DNA from: Geodermatophilaceae bacterium
Lineage (GTDB): Bacteria > Actinomycetota > Actinomycetes > Mycobacteriales > Geodermatophilaceae
Direction: 5' to 3'
Length of the DNA stretch: 9,651 bases
NCBI GenBank assembly: GCA_013812385.1
Contig: JACCTM010000316.1
Coordinates: forward strand, 1-9,651
The notes under the pieces are model-generated. The model did no database searches, was not told where the DNA came from, and saw only the letters and a list, made by a program, of their open reading frames with translations. The position numbers and the translations under genes are program-made. How positions within the stretch are numbered: the stretch's first letter is position 1; every line of letters starts with the position of its first letter. This document shows, in pieces, positions 1 through 6,448 of the stretch.

Positions 1-910
1 GCGCGCGCAGTTGCACGATGCAGTCGAAGGACTCCCCCATCGCGACATCGGTGTGCCAGACGGCAGGTCCCGTGCGGAGACATTCGACCTCCAAGGCCGC
101 ACCCGGACCGACCCGCACTGTGTTGTCAACCACCGACAGCGACAGGACATACCGCGGCTTCCCATCAGCTGCGGGAACTCCGAGGCTGAGCCCGCGTCGC
201 TGACCCACGGTGAAACCATGCGCGCCGTCATGCCGGCCGACGATGGTCCCGGTCTCGTCATCCACGATGTCGCCGGCCCGGGTACCGAGGTGCTTTCCGA
301 GGAAGCCCCTGGTGTCGCCGTCGGCGATGAAGCAGATGTCGTGGGAGTCCGGTTTGTCGGCGACGAGGAGTTCACGACGGGCAGCCTCAGCGCGTACCTG
401 ATCCTTGGTCAGCTCCCCGAGCGGGAACACAGCGAGACCGAGCTGGCGCTCGGTGAGCGTGGCCAGGACGTAGGACTGGTCCTTGCCCGCGTCCACCGAG
501 CGGCGCAGCACACCGGCGTCGAGCCGGGCGTGGTGGCCGGTGACCACAGCGTCGAAGCCCAATGCCAGGGCCCGGTCCAGAACCGCCGAGAACTTGATCC
601 GCTCGTTGCAGCGCATGCAGGGATTCGGCGTACGGCCGGCGGCGTACTCCGCAACGAACTCGTCGACGACCTCGGCACGGAAACGATCCGCGAAATTCCA
701 GATGTAGAACGGTATTTCGAGGACATCGGCAACGCGGCGGGCATCGTTGGCGTCCTCGACGGTGCAGCATCCCCGCGAACCGGTGCGCGAAGCATCGGGC
801 GTGCTGGCCAGCGCGAGATGGATGCCGGTCACGTCATGACCGGCATCGACCATGAGCGCTGCCGCGACCGCGGAGTCGACCCCACCGCTCATCGCGGCGA
901 TCACGTTCAT
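1..910 (-). CDS. mnmA: tRNA-specific 2-thiouridylase MnmA (TrmU), 3' end cut by the window edge
   Basis: MnmA adenylates and thiolates U34 of Lys, Glu and Gln tRNAs in the cytoplasm, using persulfide sulfur that originates from a cysteine desulfurase. The protein starts MNVIAAMSGGVDSAV, and SGGVDS (residues 8-13) is the PP-loop ATP-pyrophosphatase motif. TPNPCMRCN carries the first catalytic cysteine (Cys98), and DSHDICF carries the second, persulfide-forming cysteine (Cys193). Further on, GFTVGQRRGLSLG is the typical central-domain motif. About 303 residues are visible; the family is usually about 355-375, so roughly the last 50-60 are missing at the left edge. ATG at 910 is chosen because MNVIAAMSGGVDS is the normal N-terminus, and a GTGAGG purine stretch lies about 9 nt upstream. 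It follows iscS by 25 bp and is probably co-transcribed with it. This adjacency of sulfur donor and user supports the call. Confidence 0.97.
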   Translation of the reverse strand, partial: MNVIAAMSGGVDSAVAAALMVDAGHDVTGIHLALASTPDASRTGSRGCCTVEDANDARRVADVLEIPFYIWNFADRFRAEVVDEFVAEYAAGRTPNPCMRCNERIKFSAVLDRALALGFDAVVTGHHARLDAGVLRRSVDAGKDQSYVLATLTERQLGLAVFPLGELTKDQVRAEAARRELLVADKPDSHDICFIADGDTRGFLGKHLGTRAGDIVDDETGTIVGRHDGAHGFTVGQRRGLSLGVPAADGKPRYVLSLSVVDNTVRVGPGAALEVECLRTGPAVWHTDVAMGESFDCIVQLRA

Positions 911-935
911 ACCCACTGCCTCACTCGAGCCCCGA

Positions 936-2132
936 TCAGCGGCGGGCGCCGGACAGGCCAGCCCGCCGCGCCCGCTCGACGACGGCCGGGATGACCTCGA
1001 GGAGGTGATCCACGTCGGCCTCGGTCGAGGTGTGACCGAGGGAGAATCGTAAGGATCCGCGCGCGCGTTCGACATCGGCGCCCATCGCGAGCAAGACGTG
1101 GCTGGGCTGTGAAACGCCTGCACTGCAAGCAGATCCGGTTGAACACTCGATCCCCCGCGCGTCCAGCAGCATCAGCAGCGCATCCCCCTCACACCCTGGA
1201 AAGGACAGATGCGCGTTGCCGGGTAGCCGTCCAGGACCGTCAGCAACGATCGAGTCCACGGGCGATCCGTTGAGAACGGCATCCGGGATCTCGGCCTGTA
1301 CGCCGCGGACGAGCCGGTCCCTGAGGGCCGCGATGCGCGGCGCCCGATCAAGGCGACCGGAGACCGCGGCGTTCACGCCGACAGCGAGCCCGCGGACAGC
1401 CGGTGTGTCCAGAGTCCCGGAACGTACGTCGCGCTCCTGACCCCCGCCGTGCGCCAGCGGTGTCGCGCTCACATCCGTACGGAGCATGAGGACGCCGGCG
1501 CCGTACGGGCCGCCGAGCTTGTGCCCGGTCATGGTCAGGGCGTCCACTCCGGAGGCGCTCACGTCGACCGGCAGGATTCCGATGGCTTGAACAGCATCGG
1601 TGTGCAGAGGGATGCCGAACGGAGCGCAGACCTCGGCCAGTGCGGTGATGTCGTTGACCGTTCCGACCTCATTGTTGGCCCACATGATGCTCACCAGCGC
1701 GACGTCGTCCGGGGCCTCCTCGATGCAGGCGCGCAACGCATCGACACAGACGCGACCGTGTGAATCGGTGGGCAACCAACTGACTTGGGCCCCTTCGTGC
1801 TTGTGCAGCCACTCCACGGCATCGAGGACGGCGTGGTGCTCGGTCGGGCTGATGATCAACCGGCGACGGCTGTCGGACTCCCGGCGCGACCAGAACATCC
1901 CCTTGACTGCGAGGTTGTCGCTCTCGGTGCCGCCGGAGGTGAAGATCAGCTCGGAGGGCCGGGCGCCAAGTGAGGCAGCGATCGACTCACGGGACTCCTC
2001 GACCACCCGCCGGGCGGCCCGCCCGGAAGCGTGCAGGGACGAGGCGTTGCCGACCGCTGCGAACTGCTCTGCCAACGCCTGCGCCACTGCGGGCAGCATC
2101 GGTGTGGTTGCCGCATGGTCGAGGTAGGTCAT
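936..2132 (-). CDS. iscS: Cysteine desulfurase, IscS/NifS family
   Basis: A PLP-dependent class V aminotransferase-fold enzyme that converts cysteine to alanine and carries the released sulfur as a persulfide for Fe-S clusters and tRNA thiolation. Counting from the chosen start (398 aa, normal for the family): YLDHAATTPM opens the protein; TSGGTESDN binds PLP phosphate; TEHHAVLD holds the PLP-stacking His99; HTDAVQA carries the PLP-contacting Asp; TGHKLGGP holds Lys205, the Schiff-base lysine; and STGSACSAG holds the catalytic Cys336 in the mobile loop. The reading frame extends 11 codons upstream to an ATG at 2165. The ATG at 2132 is preferred because homologues begin M-x-YLDHAATTP, although neither start has a clear Shine-Dalgarno. 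It lies 55 bp after etfA and 25 bp before mnmA, suggesting one operon. The short loop around Cys336 could also fit a NifS-type assignment, so iscS versus nifS naming is by convention. Confidence 0.95.
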   Translation of the reverse strand: MTYLDHAATTPMLPAVAQALAEQFAAVGNASSLHASGRAARRVVEESRESIAASLGARPSELIFTSGGTESDNLAVKGMFWSRRESDSRRRLIISPTEHHAVLDAVEWLHKHEGAQVSWLPTDSHGRVCVDALRACIEEAPDDVALVSIMWANNEVGTVNDITALAEVCAPFGIPLHTDAVQAIGILPVDVSASGVDALTMTGHKLGGPYGAGVLMLRTDVSATPLAHGGGQERDVRSGTLDTPAVRGLAVGVNAAVSGRLDRAPRIAALRDRLVRGVQAEIPDAVLNGSPVDSIVADGPGRLPGNAHLSFPGCEGDALLMLLDARGIECSTGSACSAGVSQPSHVLLAMGADVERARGSLRFSLGHTSTEADVDHLLEVIPAVVERARRAGLSGARR

Positions 2133-2187
2133 GTCGCTGAGAAGCCTAACCGCCGACCGAGACATAGCGCCCGCGATGAGAGGGCGC

Positions 2188-3159
2188 TCAGGCCTTGCGC
2201 TTGGTGATCTCCTCGGTCAGCGCCGGAACGATCTGGAAGAGATCGCCCACCACGCCGAAGTCAGCGAGTTCGAAGATCGGTGCCTCGTTGTCCTTGTTGA
2301 TCGCCACGATCGTCTTCGAGGTCTGCATGCCGGCCCGGTGCTGGATCGCACCGGAGATCCCCACGGCGAGGTACAGCTGCGGAGACACCGTCTTTCCGGT
2401 CTGTCCGACTTGGTACTGGTGCGGATAGAAGCCCGAGTCGGTCGCGGCACGCGATGCCCCGACCGCGCCACCGAGGGAGTCGGCCAGCCCCTCGATCAGC
2501 GCAAAGTTCTCGGCACTGCCGACCCCTCGACCGCCGGAGACGATGACCGAAGCCTCGGTCAGCTCCGGGCGTCCGCCGCCGGACTCTACGGTGCGGTCGA
2601 GGACTCTCACCTTCTTCGCGTCGTCACTGATTGCAACGTCCACGACGATCACCTCGCCGGCTGCCGGGGCGGGCTCGGGAGCCACCGAGTTCGGGCGGAC
2701 GGTGTAGATCGGGGTTCCCTTGGCCACCTTGGACTTCACGATCACCGCACCGGCGAAGACCACTTGCGTGGCTGTGCCGTCCGCGTCGACCTCAGAGATG
2801 TCGTTGAGCAGCCCGCTGCCGATCTTCAGCGCCAGCCGGCCGGCGACCTCCTGGCCCTCCTGGGTGCTCGGTAGGAGCACTGCGGTGGCGGCGCTGTCGG
2901 CAACCAGTTGAGCAAGTACCTCAGCCTTGGGTGCAACGAGGTGGTTGTCAATGTCGTCGGATTCCGCGACGTAGATCTTGGCGGCGCCGTACTCCGCCAG
3001 CCGGTCTTTGACTGCGGCCGCCGTACCCGTCGCGCCGGCGACGACCGCCGAGGGCTCGCCGAACACTCGAGCGGCGGTCAGCATCTCGAGAGTCACCTTC
3101 TTGAGGCCGATGTTGTCGCCGTCAGCCACGGCTTCGACCAGAACCAGCACTTCGGACAT
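2188..3159 (-). CDS. etfA: Electron transfer flavoprotein alpha subunit (FixB/EtfA)
   Basis: This is the FAD-binding subunit of the soluble EtfAB heterodimer, which takes electrons from acyl-CoA and related dehydrogenases and passes them to an ETF-quinone oxidoreductase-type acceptor. At 323 aa it is of normal family length. Residues 1-190 form the N-terminal domain (MSEVLVLVEAV start). Residues 207-219 contain VSGGRGVGSAENF. Residues 234-263 contain GASRAATDSG and QVGQTGKTVSPQLY. The C-terminal FAD signature (262-306) includes GISGAIQHRAGM and INKDNEAPIFELADFGVVGD, the hallmark of EtfA. ATG at 3159 has GGGGAG about 9 nt upstream. It starts 19 bp after etfB stops, and equimolar subunit synthesis from one transcript is expected. 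The order etfB-etfA followed downstream by iscS-mnmA matches what I recall for mycobacteria, without the intervening acyltransferase-type genes found there. Confidence 0.97.
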   Translation of the reverse strand: MSEVLVLVEAVADGDNIGLKKVTLEMLTAARVFGEPSAVVAGATGTAAAVKDRLAEYGAAKIYVAESDDIDNHLVAPKAEVLAQLVADSAATAVLLPSTQEGQEVAGRLALKIGSGLLNDISEVDADGTATQVVFAGAVIVKSKVAKGTPIYTVRPNSVAPEPAPAAGEVIVVDVAISDDAKKVRVLDRTVESGGGRPELTEASVIVSGGRGVGSAENFALIEGLADSLGGAVGASRAATDSGFYPHQYQVGQTGKTVSPQLYLAVGISGAIQHRAGMQTSKTIVAINKDNEAPIFELADFGVVGDLFQIVPALTEEITKRKA

Positions 3160-3178
3160 CTGCGCTACTCCCCTGCCC

Positions 3179-3958
3179 TCAGACGAACTTCTTCGATGCG
3201 AGGAAGTCGGCGAGCTTGGCCGCGCCGTCTCCCTCGTCCTTGACCTGCTGACCCGCGCCCTTGGGGGGCCGGCTGGCGAACTCCAGAACGGTGCTGGTCG
3301 CCGCAGCCAGGCCGACCTCCGACTCGTCGACCCCGAGGTCGGCCAGGCTCAGCGTCGTGACCGGCTTGCTCTTGGCCGCCATGATTCCCTTGAAGGAGGG
3401 GTACCGCGGCTCGTTCATGGTGTCCCAGGTGCTGACGATGGCCGGCGTCTGGCCTTCGATGGTCCAGTAGCCGCCGTCGGTCTGCCGCTCGACAGTCAGC
3501 TTGGAGCCGTCCACGGTGAGTTTGCGGGCTCCTGACAGGTGCGCCACACCCAGTCGCTCGGCCAGCAATGCCGGCATCATGGTCAGGCCACCATCGGTGG
3601 ATTGCGCACCGGAGAACACCAGATCCCACTCGACGGTGCCCAGTGCCTTGGCGAGCACGGCGCTGGTCGCTATGACGCAGGAGCCGTGCAGGGCAGGGTC
3701 CGTGACGTGAATCGCCTTGTCCGCGCCCATGGACAGGGCCTTGCGGATCGTGTCAGTCGCCGATTCAGGTCCCATCGTCAGGATTGTCACCTCGCCGCCG
3801 TGCGCCTCCTTGACCTTGAGCGCCTCCTCGATGGCGTACTCGTCCATCTCGCTGATGACGTTGTCAGCCGAGGCGCGGGCCACGGTGTTGTCACTGGGAT
3901 CGAGCGTGCGCTCACTACCTGAATCAGGTACCTGCTTCACCAGGACGACGATGTTCAT
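3179..3958 (-). CDS. etfB: Electron transfer flavoprotein beta subunit (FixA/EtfB)
   Basis: This is the AMP-binding partner of EtfA, whose surface loop docks to acyl-CoA dehydrogenases. The protein has 259 aa, as expected. It starts MNIVVLVKQVPDSGS, typical for EtfB. GPESATDTIRKALSMGADKA lies at 64-83. GAQSTDGG (117-124) is the nucleotide-binding region in the actinobacterial FixA form, not the mammalian KQAIDDD form. NEPRYPSFKGIMAAK (182-196) is the EtfB recognition-loop signature. The C-terminus ends in a short helix (LADFLASKKFV) that packs on EtfA in known structures. ATG at 3958 has AGGGAG about 10 nt upstream. It is the first gene of the leftward run and lies divergent to the GH57 gene across a 129-bp spacer, so the operon promoter should be in that spacer. 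Confidence 0.97.
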   Translation of the reverse strand: MNIVVLVKQVPDSGSERTLDPSDNTVARASADNVISEMDEYAIEEALKVKEAHGGEVTILTMGPESATDTIRKALSMGADKAIHVTDPALHGSCVIATSAVLAKALGTVEWDLVFSGAQSTDGGLTMMPALLAERLGVAHLSGARKLTVDGSKLTVERQTDGGYWTIEGQTPAIVSTWDTMNEPRYPSFKGIMAAKSKPVTTLSLADLGVDESEVGLAAATSTVLEFASRPPKGAGQQVKDEGDGAAKLADFLASKKFV

Positions 3959-4087
3959 CCCCTACGAGCTCCCTGTCCGCTTGTTCGCATTGACTCCGCC
4001 GACATGTCTGTGTCGCGGTTCCAGCAGTCTGGCAGGCTCGCCGGCGCTGCATTCTGATCCCGATGTTACTGACGGGTAGCACGGGGG
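3959..4087. promoter_or_regulatory. Divergent intergenic region between etfB and the GH57 gene
   Basis: This 129-bp spacer must hold the promoter for the leftward etfBA-iscS-mnmA run and probably one for the rightward GH57 gene. I see an isolated TTGACT (3990-3995, plus strand) that resembles a -35 box, but no good -10 follows at the right distance. On the minus strand TAACAT (rc of 4063-4068) fits a TAnnnT -10. GACATGTC at 4001-4008 is an 8-bp palindrome that could be an operator half or chance. No box is secure. Confidence 0.35.
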
Positions 4088-5617
4088 GTGAACGCCGAGG
4101 GGGTGAGTCTCGTCACGGGATCGGTGGCCGACGAGATCGGAACCTGTTGCCTTGTCCTGCATACCCACCTTCCGTGGGTCGCCCATGCCGGGGCCTGGCC
4201 GGTCGGCGAGGAGTGGTTACACCAGGCATTCACCTCGTCCTGGCGCAGGGTGATCGAGGTGTGCGAGCGGCTGGCCTCCGAAGGACGTGGCAGCCTCCTG
4301 ACCCTCGGCATCACACCGACGGTCGCCGCGATGCTCGACGACCCGTACTGCCTGACCGAGATCCACCGGTGGACCGGTAATTGGGCATTGCGCGCCGAGG
4401 AGCTCGTCGCCAACAACGACCGGCAACTGAGCGGACTCGGCAGATTCGAGTACGGCGCGGCAGTCGAATGTCTGGCCGACCTCGAAGCCCGCTGGTTGCG
4501 CGGTGGCTCTCCGATTCTTCGGCGGCTGGCCGACGACGGCATCGTGGAACTACTCGGGGGCCCCGTGGCGCACCCGTTCCTGCCTTTGCTCGACGATCGC
4601 CTGGTCGCGCATTCCCTGTCGACCGGCGCGGATGATGCCGAGCTTCGCTGGGGTTTTCGGCCCACGGGGATCTGGGCGCCGGAGTGCGGGTACCGCCCGG
4701 GGCTCGAGGAGACCTATGCCTCCCACGGCGTGCGTCGGCTGCTCGTCGACGGCCCGTCGCTGCACGGGCGTACGGCGCGAGCACACCCCATCGGCGAATC
4801 GGACGTGGTGGCCTTCGGCCGCGATCTGGAGGTGACCTATCGGGTGTGGTCCCCGAAATCCGGATACCCGGGCAATGGCGCCTACCGCGATTTCCACACC
4901 TTCGACCACGCTTCCGGATTCCGGCCAGCACGGGTGACCAGTCGACGGACGGCGCCGGAGGACAAAGCTCCCTGGAATCCGATGGCCGCGCAGGCGATGG
5001 CTCGCCGGGATGCGCGGGATTTCGTCGAGGTCGTACGCCGTCGGCTGCTCGATCTGGCTGCCTCCACCGGGCGAAAGGCGTTGACCGTGGCCGCCTATGA
5101 CACCGAACTGTTCGGTCACTGGTGGTATGAGGGACCGGTCTGGCTGGAGGAGGTCCTACGTCTGCTCCCGCGGGCCGGCGTACGCGTCAGCACCCTGGAT
5201 GCCGCCCAGGAAGCCGGCCACGTCGGCGCTCCGGTCGAGATCGCGACCTCGTCCTGGGGAAGCGGCAAGGACTGGCGAGTCTGGGCCGGCCCGCAGGTGA
5301 CCGACATCGTCGAGGCCGGTGAGTCCTTGGGCCAGGAGCTACTGGCCACAGTGGACTCTCACCGATCACTGGTACGGAATCCTGCGCTCGACCAGCTGTG
5401 CCGTGAGGCCTATCTGGCGCTTGCCAGTGACTGGGCATTCATGGTGAGCAAGGACTCTGCTTCTGAGTACGCGCGGAGCCGAATTACGACGCACTCGGGG
5501 CGCTTCCAGCGGCTACGCCTCGCGATCGACACCGATCCACTGGAGGCGGCAGAGATTGCCCGCGAGTACGCCACTCTCGACGGACCGTGGGGACACCTCG
5601 ACGCTCGCCTGCTCTGA
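4088..5617 (+). CDS. GH57 family alpha-1,4-glucan branching-type enzyme (Rv3031-like)
   Basis: A retaining glycoside hydrolase family 57 enzyme, most likely a 1,4-alpha-glucan branching enzyme acting on cytosolic glycogen or a glucose lipopolysaccharide. All five GH57 motifs are visible in the 509-aa product: HTHLPW (25-30); GGPVAHPFLPLL (157-168); IWAPECGYRPG (195-205) with the probable nucleophile Glu199; AAYDTELFGHWWYEG (335-349) with the probable acid/base Asp338; and SDWAFMVSKDSASEYA (447-462) in the C-terminal helical domain. The length fits bacterial GH57 branching enzymes (about 510-530 aa). The start is GTG at 4088, the first start codon after an in-frame TGA at 4070; in-frame GTGs at 4103 and 4124 are also possible, since none has a strong Shine-Dalgarno. 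In mycobacteria the homologue sits by methyltransferase and glycosyltransferase genes for methylglucose lipopolysaccharide; those are missing here, so the polymer is uncertain. Confidence 0.92.
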   Translation: MNAEGVSLVTGSVADEIGTCCLVLHTHLPWVAHAGAWPVGEEWLHQAFTSSWRRVIEVCERLASEGRGSLLTLGITPTVAAMLDDPYCLTEIHRWTGNWALRAEELVANNDRQLSGLGRFEYGAAVECLADLEARWLRGGSPILRRLADDGIVELLGGPVAHPFLPLLDDRLVAHSLSTGADDAELRWGFRPTGIWAPECGYRPGLEETYASHGVRRLLVDGPSLHGRTARAHPIGESDVVAFGRDLEVTYRVWSPKSGYPGNGAYRDFHTFDHASGFRPARVTSRRTAPEDKAPWNPMAAQAMARRDARDFVEVVRRRLLDLAASTGRKALTVAAYDTELFGHWWYEGPVWLEEVLRLLPRAGVRVSTLDAAQEAGHVGAPVEIATSSWGSGKDWRVWAGPQVTDIVEAGESLGQELLATVDSHRSLVRNPALDQLCREAYLALASDWAFMVSKDSASEYARSRITTHSGRFQRLRLAIDTDPLEAAEIAREYATLDGPWGHLDARLL

Positions 5618-5646
5618 CAAGCCAGGGATGTTGGCCCTGATGTCGT

Positions 5647-5863
5647 CCAGTGCCCGGCAGCGAGCGATCTCTCGGTGCGCGCGTAGAGGTCGCGATCCTC
5701 GTGAGTCGGTAACCGGCCGACTCCAACTCCGGCACATAGGAGGTCTCGTCGGCAGAATCGGTGACGGCCAAATCGATGTCGATGACCGGCTTGGCCGCCA
5801 GACCCGGGTCTCCTCTCGGGCGTACAGGATCGGCCACCTCGCGTCATAGTCCGCGAGAACGAT
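5647..5863 (-). pseudogene. Decayed GrpB-family (UPF0157, nucleotidyltransferase-like) gene, three fragments in three frames
   Basis: Reading leftwards, three blocks match the expected order of a GrpB-family protein but lie in three different frames. Block 1 (about 5863-5807) reads PIVLADYDARWPILYAREE, the usual N-terminus (I-V-x-YD-x-x-WP). Block 2 (about 5807-5700) reads PGLAAKPVIDIDLAV and then SYVPELESAGYRLT, the segment normally following the nucleotidyltransferase-like G-S-T-x-V motif. Block 3 (5697-5647) reads DRDLYARTERSLAAGHW, the C-terminal region. The usual EHVGST segment between blocks 1 and 2 is missing, as are the 40-odd residues between blocks 2 and 3 and the final helix (YADAK-type). 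The whole piece is about 70 codons where about 170 is normal, so it cannot make a functional protein. The family match is from memory of the motifs; the function of intact GrpB proteins is poorly defined. It converges on the GH57 gene and is divergent to the GNAT remnant. Confidence 0.72.
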
Positions 5864-5889
5864 CGGCCCGCTCGGAACGGGCGGCCCGC

Positions 5890-6053
5890 GGTGTCTTAGA
5901 CAACGACGCGCTGAACGCGCTCCATGCTGAGGGCTTCGAGCACCGCGCTCTTGATGACGACTCGTGGCGTACTTTCAGGGCTGCGGCTACCGCCCGACCG
6001 ATGCCGGCCTGATCGCCCTCCGACAGCGCCGACCGCCCACAATGACGCAGTGA
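5890..6053 (+). pseudogene. GNAT acetyltransferase remnant with most of the middle deleted
   Basis: Two pieces of one GNAT family are joined across a large internal deletion. The first (5893-5970) reads VLDNDALNALHAEGFEH then RALDDDSWR, matching the N-terminus of a GNAT group that I recall as ALNALHAEAF-x-HPVLD-x-DW. The second (5970-6053) reads YFQGCGYRPTDAGLIALR and ends at TGA, matching the C-terminal FY-x-x-x-GF-x-PT-x-AGLIAL of the same group. The frame changes at the join near 5970. Roughly 100 residues, including the acetyl-CoA-binding R/Q-x-x-G-x-G/A loop, are gone, so the product cannot be active. The original start is not identifiable, but it would have lain near 5885, divergent to the GrpB remnant. 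The stop TGA overlaps a GTG of the next gene (GTGA at 6050-6053), suggesting an old operon. Confidence 0.7.
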
Positions 6054-6363
6054 TCGAGAAGGAACGTCGGGAACTCATGGTTGCCGCCGACATACTCGAG
6101 GAACTGGCCGACCGGACCACCGGCGGCCACTGGCGGATCGGCGGGCTGTTGGCCAGCCGCCCCAGGTGATCGCCGAATGGCCCGACGGGGCGACCGAACA
6201 CGTTGCCGAAGCGCGCGCGAACACCGCGCAGTGGATCGCAGCTCTGTCTCCGGCGGTGGCCAGACCAATGGCCGCGTGGCTTCGTTCGGCCGCCGAAGAC
6301 GGGCCTATAGCGCCCCAGGCGCTAGCGTTGGCGCGGGCACTCACATCGAGACACACAGCCTAG
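6050..6363 (+). pseudogene. Small uncharacterised actinobacterial protein gene, broken by a one-base frameshift
   Basis: The first half (GTG 6050 to TGA 6167-6169; possible ATG at 6077) reads ELMVAADILEELADRTTGG, HWRIGGLLASRPR and stops. The second half (frame shifted, 6166-6363) reads VIAEWPDGATEHVAEARA, NTAQWIAALSPAVARPMAAW and ends RALTSRHTA, TAG. Inserting a single G after the CCCC run at 6160-6163 gives an uninterrupted protein of about 104 aa with RPEVIAEWPDG across the join, which looks natural. The restored protein would be largely helical with no signal peptide or membrane segment; I recognise it only as a type of small hypothetical protein in actinomycetes. The two halves overlap as GTGA, so translational coupling is formally possible, but neither half looks complete. 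A sequencing error at the C run is the main alternative to real decay. Confidence 0.62.
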
Positions 6364-6364
6364 G

Positions 6365-6431
6365 CGAGTTGATCATCGGCAGAAGGCCGTTTCCTCAGCC
6401 GGAAACCCGCCGTTCTCCGATGATCAACTCG
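6365..6431. terminator. Large nested inverted repeat between convergent genes, likely bidirectional terminator
   Basis: Arms CGAGTTGATCATCGG (6365-6379) and CCGATGATCAACTCG (6417-6431) are perfect 15-bp inverted copies. Pairing continues with AGAA (6381-6384) and TTCT (6413-6416) after one bulged C, and an inner hairpin pairs GTTTCC (6389-6394) with GGAAAC (6401-6406) around a 6-nt loop. It starts 1 nt after the TAG of the plus-strand gene and ends 17 nt from the stop of the minus-strand ThDP enzyme gene, the expected place for a shared terminator. There is no T-run on either side, so it would be a U-less actinobacterial type. A small mobile repeat is the alternative. Confidence 0.65.
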
Positions 6432-6448
6432 AAGCAAGAGGTCGCGCG

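Noticed and set aside
11..994. A 327-codon plus-strand ORF
   Set aside because: It is antisense to mnmA and the end of iscS. Its sequence has no family motifs, while the minus-strand frame carries the complete PP-loop and both catalytic cysteines.
2131..2874. A 247-codon plus-strand ORF
   Set aside because: It is a shadow of etfA and only reflects high GC at third positions; no recognisable domain.
5410..5847. A 145-codon minus-strand ORF overlapping the end of the GH57 gene
   Set aside because: It contains the start of one GrpB remnant block and later the C-terminal block's frame by chance openness, but mostly runs antisense to GH57. It is better explained as part of the pseudogene.
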